DNA of 64,000 nucleotides from Pseudomonas sp. B33.4 (GTDB lineage: Bacteria; Pseudomonadota; Gammaproteobacteria; Pseudomonadales; Pseudomonadaceae), in assembly GCF_034555375.1 (NCBI RefSeq), contig NZ_CP140706.1:1727001-1791000 (forward strand). The letters are read 5' to 3'. This document shows positions 43,186-50,360 of this stretch, piece by piece. Positions within the stretch are counted from its first letter, which is position 1, and the number at the start of each line of letters is the position of its first letter. The translations under genes were made by a program, and so were the position numbers. Under the pieces are notes generated by a model that was given only the letters and a program-made list of their open reading frames with translations, did no database searches and was not told the origin of the DNA.

Positions 43186-43223
43186 TTCGTCTGAAAGCGC
43201 GTTCAACCTGTCAGGTTTTACAG
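43186..43223 (+). promoter_or_regulatory. Shared palindromic operator, copy 4
   Basis: TTCGTCTG (43186-43193), 14 bases, then CTGTCA-GGTT-TTACAG (43208-43223), ending 88 bp before the ATG of the second cold-shock-like gene, the same distance as in copy 1. Confidence 0.75.
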
Positions 43224-43311
43224 GTGTGTGACGCGTGCCTTTGCGTTTTGATTGATGGGTGGTGTCGCACATTGGGTGCGCCTGCATATGCGATGGCAAA
43301 GGAGAAAGGAA

Positions 43312-43602
43312 ATGGAATTGCAAGATAAAGATGACGTGGGTGCATTCGTAAGCTACGACGAAAAAACTGGTAGGGGCACTATCTTTCCGGGAACGTACGA
43401 TGAATACGTCGAAATAAAAAAGATACTTACCGGGCAAATTTCCTCACCTCACCCGGAACCTCCGATTAACCCTGACGAAAGGTGTTTTTTCTTTCTGGTC
43501 CCTGAAAGCCTAAAGCACCAATTCAACTTCAAAGTCGGTAGGAGGGTCGTATGTGATCTGGTGAAAAAAGGTTCGAAGGAAGTGACCAATCTCCGCTTTT
43601 AA
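43312..43602 (+). CDS. Small cold-shock-domain-like protein, copy 2
   Basis: A 96-residue paralogue of 35835-36071. VGAFVSYDEKTGRGTIFPGT matches the same N-terminal motif, and VGRRVVCDLVKKGSKEVTNL matches the C-terminal strand. A middle insertion of about 20 residues (ILTGQISSPHPEPPINPDER) is new. The ATG at 43312 follows AAGGAGAAAGGAA. The leader from the operator to the start is clearly homologous to that of copy 1. Base composition is more AT-rich than the flagellar genes around it. No confident terminator follows; 43603-43795 holds the flhA promoter. Confidence 0.8.
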   Translation: MELQDKDDVGAFVSYDEKTGRGTIFPGTYDEYVEIKKILTGQISSPHPEPPINPDERCFFFLVPESLKHQFNFKVGRRVVCDLVKKGSKEVTNLRF

Positions 43603-43718
43603 TTTAAAGCGCAGCGGGGTTGGCAATTTTTTGATGAGATTCTGCTGACTCCGCCTTACCTGAAAATACTGCTCCCCCACCCCGCTTAACCCTCTGTATC
43701 TCATTTCGCTGCAAAAGT

Positions 43719-43734
43719 TGGAAAGCTTCTTGCA
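43719..43734 (+). promoter_or_regulatory. Sigma-54 promoter of flhA
   Basis: TGGAAA-GCTTC-TTGCA keeps the -24 GG and -12 GC at exact spacing against TGGCAC-N5-TTGCW. It lies 61 bp before the flhA start. Its location downstream of the island shows that flhA does not need read-through from flhB. Confidence 0.75.
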
Positions 43735-43795
43735 GTACCCGCCGTGAGCCCGCTCTGGGCGTCAAAAGTTTGCTTTAAAGGAACGGGGAAAACCG

Positions 43796-45925
43796 GTGGA
43801 TCGCTCTCAGTTATTCAACACTGCTCGCACAAACGTTGCCGACCTCAGTCGAGGCAATCTGGGCGTGCCGTTGCTGTTGCTGGTGATGCTGGCGATGATG
43901 ATGCTGCCGGTGCCGCCGTTCCTGCTCGACGTGTTTTTTACCTTCAACATTGCCCTGTCGATCGTCGTCCTGTTGGTCTGCGTGTATGCGCTGCGACCGC
44001 TGGATTTTGCCGTGTTCCCGACGATTCTGCTGGTGGCGACGCTGCTGCGGCTGGCGTTGAACGTGGCCTCGACGCGGGTGGTGATGCTCCACGGTCAGGA
44101 TGGTCACGCCGCTGCCGGTAAGGTGATTCAGGCCTTCGGTGAGGTGGTGATCGGCGGTAACTACGTGGTTGGTATCGTGGTCTTCGCGATTCTGATGATC
44201 ATCAACTTCGTCGTGGTAACCAAAGGTGCCGGGCGGATTTCCGAGGTGAGCGCGCGTTTCACCCTCGATGCGATGCCCGGCAAACAAATGGCGATTGACG
44301 CCGACCTCAACGCCGGTCTGATCGACCAGAACCAGGCCAAGGCGCGCCGTCAGGAAGTCGCCCAAGAGGCCGAGTTCTACGGTTCGATGGACGGTGCCAG
44401 CAAGTTCGTCCGTGGTGACGCCATCGCCGGCCTGCTGATTCTGTTCATCAACCTCATTGGCGGCATGGCTGTCGGTATCTTCCAGCACAACATGAGCTTC
44501 GGCGATGCCGGTCGGGTTTACGCCTTGCTGACCATCGGTGACGGTTTAGTGGCGCAATTGCCATCACTGTTGTTATCGACAGCAGCAGCGATCATGGTGA
44601 CCCGTGCTTCCGGTTCGGAAGACATGGGCAAGCAGATCAACCGTCAGATGTTCGCCTCGCCGAAAGCGTTGGCGGTGGCGGCCGGTCTGATGGCAGTCAT
44701 GGGCCTGGTGCCGGGCATGCCGCACTTCTCGTTCCTGAGCATGGCTGCGCTGGCCGCCGGTGGCGCGTACCTGTTCTGGAAGAAGCAGAACGTGGCCAAG
44801 GTCGTGGCGTTGGAAGAGGTCAAGCGCCAGCAGGATTTGCTGCCGTCGCCGGCCCGCGCCATGGAAACCAAAGAGCTGGGCTGGGACGACGTGACGCCGA
44901 TCGACATGATCGGCCTGGAAGTCGGTTATCGCCTGATTCCGCTGGTGGATCGCAACCAGGGCGGGCAATTGCTGGCGCGGATCAAGGGCGTGCGCAAGAA
45001 GCTCTCGCAGGATCTGGGCTTCCTGATGCCGACCGTGCACATCCGCGACAACCTCGATCTGGCGCCGAGCGCTTATCGCCTGACCCTGATGGGCGTGATC
45101 CTCGCCGAAGCCGAGATCTATCCGGACCGCGAGCTGGCGATCAACCCGGGCCAGGTCTACGGCACGCTCAACGGTATCAACGCCAAAGATCCGGCTTTCG
45201 GCCTGGAGGCGGTGTGGATCGAAATCAGCCAGCGTGCGCAGGCACAATCGCTCGGTTACACCGTGGTCGATGCCAGCACCGTGGTCGCGACGCACTTGAA
45301 CCAGATTCTGTACAAACACTCCAGTGAGCTGATTGGCCACGAAGAAGTGCAGCAACTCATGCAATTGCTGGCCAAAAGCTCGCCGAAACTGGCAGAAGAG
45401 CTGGTGCCGGGCGTGGTCTCGTTGTCGCAACTGCTCAAGGTTCTCCAAGCGCTGTTGGCCGAACACGTGCCGGTGCGCGATATTCGCAGCATCGCCGAAG
45501 CCATCGCCAACAACGCCGCCAAGAGTCAAGATACCGCCGCGCTGGTGGCTGCGGTGCGCGTCGGCGTATCCCGCGCCATCGTCCAAAGCATTGTAGGCAC
45601 TGAGTCCGAGCTGCCTGTGATCACCTTGGAACCAAGGTTGGAACAAATATTGCTCAATAGTCTGCAGAAGGCAGGACAAGGCTCGGAAGAGGGCGTTCTG
45701 CTGGAGCCAAGCATGGCCGAGAAGCTGCAGCGTTCGCTCATCGAAGCGGCGCAGCGTCAGGAAATGCAAGGTCAGCCGGTGATCCTTTTGGTCGCAGGCC
45801 CGATCCGCGCGATGCTCTCGCGCTTTGGCCGCCTCGCAGTCCCTGGGCTGCATGTGCTGGCCTACCAGGAAATACCGGACAACAAGCAAGTGACCATCGT
45901 TGCGACAGTAGGGCCCAACGGCTGA
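43796..45925 (+). CDS. flhA: Export gate protein FlhA
   Basis: FlhA is the nonameric export gate protein whose cytoplasmic ring receives substrates and chaperones. The 709-residue protein has about eight membrane helices in the first 330 residues (GVPLLLLVMLAMMMLPVPPF and others). The conserved FHIPEP region follows (GKQMAIDADLNAGLIDQNQA, KFVRGDAIAGLLILFINLIGG), and then the cytoplasmic domain. The start is GTG at 43796, 8 bp after GGGGAAAACC. It begins an flhA-flhF-fleN-fliA run. Confidence 0.97.
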   Translation: MDRSQLFNTARTNVADLSRGNLGVPLLLLVMLAMMMLPVPPFLLDVFFTFNIALSIVVLLVCVYALRPLDFAVFPTILLVATLLRLALNVASTRVVMLHGQDGHAAAGKVIQAFGEVVIGGNYVVGIVVFAILMIINFVVVTKGAGRISEVSARFTLDAMPGKQMAIDADLNAGLIDQNQAKARRQEVAQEAEFYGSMDGASKFVRGDAIAGLLILFINLIGGMAVGIFQHNMSFGDAGRVYALLTIGDGLVAQLPSLLLSTAAAIMVTRASGSEDMGKQINRQMFASPKALAVAAGLMAVMGLVPGMPHFSFLSMAALAAGGAYLFWKKQNVAKVVALEEVKRQQDLLPSPARAMETKELGWDDVTPIDMIGLEVGYRLIPLVDRNQGGQLLARIKGVRKKLSQDLGFLMPTVHIRDNLDLAPSAYRLTLMGVILAEAEIYPDRELAINPGQVYGTLNGINAKDPAFGLEAVWIEISQRAQAQSLGYTVVDASTVVATHLNQILYKHSSELIGHEEVQQLMQLLAKSSPKLAEELVPGVVSLSQLLKVLQALLAEHVPVRDIRSIAEAIANNAAKSQDTAALVAAVRVGVSRAIVQSIVGTESELPVITLEPRLEQILLNSLQKAGQGSEEGVLLEPSMAEKLQRSLIEAAQRQEMQGQPVILLVAGPIRAMLSRFGRLAVPGLHVLAYQEIPDNKQVTIVATVGPNG

Positions 45926-45936
45926 GGTAGTGGTTT

Positions 45937-47277
45937 ATGCAAGTTAAGCGTTTCTTTGCCGCCGATATGCGTCAGGCCATGAAGCTGGTTCGTGATGAGC
46001 TGGGCGCTGATGCCGCCATCATTGGCAACCGCCGCATTGCCGGCGGTGTCGAGCTGACGGCGGCACTGGATTACAAACTGTCGGCGCTGGCGCCACGGGT
46101 TCCGAACATGGAACTCGAAGACGAGCTGCGCAAGACTCAGTCGCGCATCGTCACCGCTCAGGCCGAGTTGAGCCTGCGGGGCGAAGCCGACGGCAATAGC
46201 AATCGCCAGATTTTCGCCGGTCTGCCATTGACGGCCGGCCTGCCGCTGACCGCTGCTGAACCGCTGACCGAGCCGACGTACGCCGCTCCGGCGCGTCCAG
46301 CCCCGGCACCTGCGCAGTCCTCCGGGGGCGTGGATCCGCGTGCACTGGATTCGATGCGTTTTGAATTGAACAGCCTGCGCGAGCTGATGGAAGTCCAGCT
46401 CGGCACCCTGGCCTGGAATCAGCTGCAAGGCAGCCGTCCGGCGCAAGCCAACCTGTATCGTCGTCTGCAACGTATCGGTCTGTCCGGCCCGTTGTCGCGC
46501 GATCTGCTGGCGATGATCACTGATATCGAAGAGCCGCGTCAGGCCTGGCGCATGCTGCTCGCGCACCTGGCGCGGATGATTGCCGTACCGGAAGTCGAGC
46601 CGCTGGAAGAGGGTGGTGTGATTGCCATGGTCGGCCCTGCCGGCATGGGCAAGACCACCACGCTGGCCAAGCTGGCCGCGCGTTATGTGCTCAAGTACGG
46701 CGCGCAGAATGTCGCGCTGGTGAGCATGGACAGCTTCCGCATCGGTGCGCAGGAACAACTGAAGACGCTGGGGCGCATTCTCAATGTGCCGGTGACGCAC
46801 GTTGACCCAGGCCAATCGCTGGTGCAAGCGCTGGATCCACTGCTGCGCAAACGCGTGGTATTGATCGATACTGCCGGCCTGCAGGCCAGCGATCCGGCCC
46901 TGCGCATGCAGCTCGAAAGTCTGGCCGGGCGTGGCATCCGTTCAAAAAATTATCTCGTGCTGGCAACCACCAGCCAGAAACAGGTTCTAACCGCCGCTTA
47001 TCACAGTTACAAGCGTTGCGGGCTAGCCGGGTGCATCCTGACTAAACTGGATGAAACGGCCAGCCTTGGCGAAGTGTTGAGCCTGGCGATCAGTCATGAA
47101 TTGCCGGTCGCGTACCTGACCGATGGCCCACGGATTCCGGATGATTTGCATCTGCCGCGCCGTCATCAACTGGTCAGCCGCGCCGTCAGCGTGCAAATGC
47201 AGGAAGAACCCAGCGAAGAAGCCATGGCTGACATGTTCGCTGATATCTATCACAGCCCGACCAAGCAGGTAGGCTGA
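45937..47277 (+). CDS. flhF: Polar flagellar placement GTPase FlhF
   Basis: FlhF is an SRP-type GTPase that recruits the first flagellar parts to the pole. The 446-residue protein has the basic N-terminal B domain (MQVKRFFAADMRQAMKLVRD), a Pro/Ala-rich linker, then the NG domain with P-loop GPAGMGKT (233-240), VALVSMDSFRIGAQEQL, VLIDTAGL and CILTKLDETASLG. It is 11 bp after flhA. Confidence 0.97.
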   Translation: MQVKRFFAADMRQAMKLVRDELGADAAIIGNRRIAGGVELTAALDYKLSALAPRVPNMELEDELRKTQSRIVTAQAELSLRGEADGNSNRQIFAGLPLTAGLPLTAAEPLTEPTYAAPARPAPAPAQSSGGVDPRALDSMRFELNSLRELMEVQLGTLAWNQLQGSRPAQANLYRRLQRIGLSGPLSRDLLAMITDIEEPRQAWRMLLAHLARMIAVPEVEPLEEGGVIAMVGPAGMGKTTTLAKLAARYVLKYGAQNVALVSMDSFRIGAQEQLKTLGRILNVPVTHVDPGQSLVQALDPLLRKRVVLIDTAGLQASDPALRMQLESLAGRGIRSKNYLVLATTSQKQVLTAAYHSYKRCGLAGCILTKLDETASLGEVLSLAISHELPVAYLTDGPRIPDDLHLPRRHQLVSRAVSVQMQEEPSEEAMADMFADIYHSPTKQVG

Positions 47278-47393
47278 GGTATTCATGAACAGTTTTTGTA
47301 CCTACATCGATGGTCTGCCATGCATTGTTCCGGTTGTGAACGCGCAGCCAGTAATGTGGCCTCCGTCTATGCAAGACAAGGTAAAGAAATAAC

Positions 47394-48224
47394 ATGGGCA
47401 GCATGCATCCCGTACAGGTGATCGCGGTGACCGGCGGCAAAGGTGGCGTCGGCAAGACTAACGTGTCAGTGAACTTGTCTCTGGCGCTGGCAGAGCTTGG
47501 CCGTCGGGTCATGCTGCTGGACGCCGATCTGGGACTGGCGAACGTCGACGTTTTGTTGGGTCTGACCCCTAAACGCACATTGGCCGACGTGATCGAAGGC
47601 CGTTGCGAATTGCGCGACGTGCTGTTGCAAGGCCCCGGTGGCATCCGCATCGTCCCGGCCGCGTCCGGCACTCAGAGCATGGTGCACCTGAGCCCGGCGC
47701 AACATGCCGGTCTGATTCAGGCGTTCAGCGACATCGGCGACAATCTCGACGTACTGGTGATCGACACCGCTGCGGGTATTGGTGACTCGGTAGTCAGTTT
47801 CGTCCGCGCCGCCCAGGAAGTGTTGCTGGTGGTCTGCGATGAGCCGACCTCGATCACTGACGCTTACGCGCTGATCAAGTTGCTCAACCGCGATTACGGC
47901 ATGAACCGCTTCCGCGTTCTCGCCAACATGGCGCAGAGCCCGCAGGAAGGGCGCAACCTGTTCGCCAAGTTGACCAAGGTCACGGATCGTTTCCTCGACG
48001 TCGCCCTACAATACGTCGGCGCCGTGCCTTACGACGAAAGCGTGCGTAAAGCGGTGCAGAAGCAGCGTGCGGTGTACGAAGCCTTCCCGCGTTCCAAGTG
48101 CGCACTGGCGTTCAAGGCGATCGCGCAGAAGGTCGATACCTGGCCGCTGCCCGCCAACCCGCGTGGCCACCTTGAGTTTTTCGTCGAGCGCCTCGTGCAG
48201 CAAACGGCAGGGCCCGTGCTATGA
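47394..48224 (+). CDS. fleN: FleN, flagellar number regulator (MinD/ParA-type ATPase)
   Basis: FleN (FlhG) binds FleQ and limits polar flagella to one or a few. The 276-residue protein has the deviant Walker A GGKGGVGKT at residues 14-22, LLDADLGLANVDVLLGL, and VLVIDTAAGIGDSVVSF. A membrane-targeting helix is likely at the C-terminus (EFFVERLVQQT). The start at 47394 gives MGSMHPVQVIAV; an ATG three codons later is possible. It overlaps fliA by 4 bp; the 116-bp gap after flhF holds no clear signal. Confidence 0.97.
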   Translation: MGSMHPVQVIAVTGGKGGVGKTNVSVNLSLALAELGRRVMLLDADLGLANVDVLLGLTPKRTLADVIEGRCELRDVLLQGPGGIRIVPAASGTQSMVHLSPAQHAGLIQAFSDIGDNLDVLVIDTAAGIGDSVVSFVRAAQEVLLVVCDEPTSITDAYALIKLLNRDYGMNRFRVLANMAQSPQEGRNLFAKLTKVTDRFLDVALQYVGAVPYDESVRKAVQKQRAVYEAFPRSKCALAFKAIAQKVDTWPLPANPRGHLEFFVERLVQQTAGPVL

Positions 48225-48961
48225 CCGCTAGCGGTATGAACTACTACAAGAAGTCGGCACGCGACGCTCAGTACGAGCTGATCGAGCGTTACGCGCCGCT
48301 GGTCAAACGCATTGCCTACCACTTGCTGGCACGCTTGCCGGCGAGTGTGCAGGTCGAAGACCTGATCCAGGCCGGGATGATCGGCCTGCTCGAAGTCTCG
48401 ACCAAATATGACGCCAGCAAAGGCGCCAGTTTCGAAACGTACGCGGGCATTCGAATCCGCGGCGCGATGCTCGACGAAGTACGCAAAGGGGACTGGGCGC
48501 CACGCTCGGTTCATCGCAATACCCGTATGGTCAGCGACGCAATTCGCTCAATTGAAGCTAAAACCGGCCGTGATGCTAAAGATCACGAGGTTGCGGCCGA
48601 ACTCCAATTGAGTCTCGACGATTACTACGGGATTTTGAATGACACCTTGGGCAGCCGCCTGTTCAGTTTCGACGACCTGCTGCAGGACGGCGAACACGAA
48701 GGGCTGCACGAGGATGGCGCGAGTGCTCATCTTGAGCCGTCACGCGATCTGGAAGATGAACGTTTCCAGGCAGCGTTGGCGGACGCGATTGCCAATTTGC
48801 CGGAGCGTGAGCGACTGGTGTTGGCGCTGTACTACGACGAAGAGCTGAACCTCAAGGAGATCGGTGAAGTCCTTGGCGTCAGTGAATCGCGGGTCAGCCA
48901 GTTACACAGCCAGTGCGCGGCCCGTTTGCGGGGGCGTTTGGGGGAGTGGCGAGCGCGCTGA
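48221..48961 (+). CDS. fliA: Sigma-28 factor FliA
   Basis: FliA directs late flagellar and chemotaxis transcription after FlgM is exported. The 246-residue protein has region 2 (YAPLVKRIAYHLLARLPASV, VEDLIQAGMIGLLEVSTKYD), region 3 and region 4 (LPERERLVLALYYDEELNLK, LGVSESRVSQLHSQCAARL). Its ATG overlaps the fleN stop. Target promoters in this window include fliC and probably fliS. Confidence 0.97.
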   Translation: MTASGMNYYKKSARDAQYELIERYAPLVKRIAYHLLARLPASVQVEDLIQAGMIGLLEVSTKYDASKGASFETYAGIRIRGAMLDEVRKGDWAPRSVHRNTRMVSDAIRSIEAKTGRDAKDHEVAAELQLSLDDYYGILNDTLGSRLFSFDDLLQDGEHEGLHEDGASAHLEPSRDLEDERFQAALADAIANLPERERLVLALYYDEELNLKEIGEVLGVSESRVSQLHSQCAARLRGRLGEWRAR

Positions 48962-49005
48962 AGGCAGTGTGGGGACACTGCGAACGAGGCTGGTGCGGTG
49001 ATGAA

Positions 49006-49021
49006 CGGCACCGGTCTTGCT
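49006..49021 (+). promoter_or_regulatory. Candidate sigma-54 promoter of the cheY cluster
   Basis: CGGCAC-CGGTC-TTGCT differs from TGGCAC-N5-TTGCW at one base and has exact spacing. It lies about 95 bp before the cheY start in a 154-bp gap after fliA. No good FliA site was seen there. Confidence 0.55.
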
Positions 49022-49115
49022 CTGTTGTGCTCCAGACAGTCTTCGAGTGCTGCGCCGATTGATTGAAGTGGCGCGTCCAGGTGCTGGGCGCGTTTAAGAC
49101 TGCTTGGAGGTCGAA

Positions 49116-49499
49116 TTGAACAAAGACATGAAAATCCTCATCGTTGATGACTTCTCAACGATGCGGCGGATCATCAAGAACCTGCTGCGTGATCTTGGGT
49201 TCACCAACACCGTCGAGGCTGACGATGGCGTGACTGCCATTCCAGTGCTCAACAGCGGCAGCATCGACTTTCTGGTAACGGACTGGAACATGCCGGGCAT
49301 GACCGGTATCGACCTGCTGCGTCACGTGCGTGCCGATGAAAAGCTCAAGCACTTGCCAGTGCTGATGGTGACTGCAGAAGCCAAGCGCGAGCAGATCATT
49401 GAAGCCGCTCAGGCCGGTGTAAACGGCTACGTAGTCAAACCTTTCACGGCTCAGGCGTTGAAAGACAAAATCGAGAAGATTTTCGAACGCATCGGCTGA
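49116..49499 (+). CDS. cheY: Chemotaxis response regulator CheY
   Basis: CheY carries phosphate from CheA to FliM. The single receiver domain has the acidic pair in [18 protein letters not shown], the phospho-acceptor Asp in [13 protein letters not shown], the Thr in [12 protein letters not shown] and the Lys in VKPFTAQ. GGAGG at 49106-49110 fits a TTG start at 49116 (127 residues, spacing 5). The ATG at 49128 (123 residues), which most relatives use, would be 17 bases away from it. I chose the TTG with modest certainty. Confidence 0.95.
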   Translation: MNKDMKILIVDDFSTMRRIIKNLLRDLGFTNTVEADDGVTAIPVLNSGSIDFLVTDWNMPGMTGIDLLRHVRADEKLKHLPVLMVTAEAKREQIIEAAQAGVNGYVVKPFTAQALKDKIEKIFERIG

Positions 49500-49517
49500 T
49501 GAACGCGCGGGGGAGCT

Positions 49518-50306
49518 ATGGAGCATAACGAATCTTCACAGGGCGATTTCGAGTCGACCCTGAAAAAACACGCGGTCGAACTGGTCGAAAGCCTTGAAAA
49601 AGGCAGGTTCGGCGACGCTGTGCAACTGATCCATGAGCTCAATCAGACCCGTGACCGTGGCCTGTACCAGGAAGTCGGCAAGCTCACACGTGAACTGCAC
49701 AGTGCGATCGTCAACTTCCAGATCGACCCGAACATGCCGCAGGCCGAGGAAGTGTCGCAAATCACCGACGCCACCGAACGCCTGGGCTATGTGGTCAAGC
49801 TGACAGAGGCCGCGGCCAACCGCACCATGGATCTGGTGGAAAGCGCCACGCCGGTGGTCAACAGTCTGGCTGATGAAGCGCAGACCTTGAGCGCCGATTG
49901 GGGTCGTTTCATGCGTCGCGAGGTCGGGGCTGAAGAATTCCGTGAACTGGCGCGCCGGGTCGACGGTTTTCTGTCACGCAGCAGCACGGACAACCGTGCG
50001 GTGTCGAGCAATCTCAACGACATCCTGCTGGCCCAGGATTACCAGGACCTGACCGGTCAGGTGATCAAGCGTGTGACCCAACTGGTCACCGAAGTCGAAA
50101 GCAATTTGCTCAAACTTGTGCTCATGGCCAGTCAGGTCGACCGCTTTGCGGGCATCGAACATGACCGCGCCGCGATGCTTGCAGAAAAAGATCCACAAAA
50201 ACATCTCTCGCAGGGTGAAGGTCCGCAGATTCATGCCGATAAACGAGAAGACGTTGTGTCCGGTCAGGACGATGTGGACGATTTGTTATCCAGCCTCGGG
50301 TTCTAG
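49518..50306 (+). CDS. cheZ: CheY phosphatase CheZ
   Basis: CheZ removes phosphate from CheY. The 262-residue protein is a long helical hairpin with the catalytic region around ILLAQDYQDLTGQVIKRVTQ (the conserved Asp and Gln). It ends in the CheY-tethering peptide VDDLLSSLGF. It follows cheY after 18 bp. Confidence 0.96.
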   Translation: MEHNESSQGDFESTLKKHAVELVESLEKGRFGDAVQLIHELNQTRDRGLYQEVGKLTRELHSAIVNFQIDPNMPQAEEVSQITDATERLGYVVKLTEAAANRTMDLVESATPVVNSLADEAQTLSADWGRFMRREVGAEEFRELARRVDGFLSRSSTDNRAVSSNLNDILLAQDYQDLTGQVIKRVTQLVTEVESNLLKLVLMASQVDRFAGIEHDRAAMLAEKDPQKHLSQGEGPQIHADKREDVVSGQDDVDDLLSSLGF

Positions 50307-50360
50307 AGTTTTGGAATTTTAGGTTTTTTGGGTTTTTAGACCTGTAGGAGCACCCCATTA

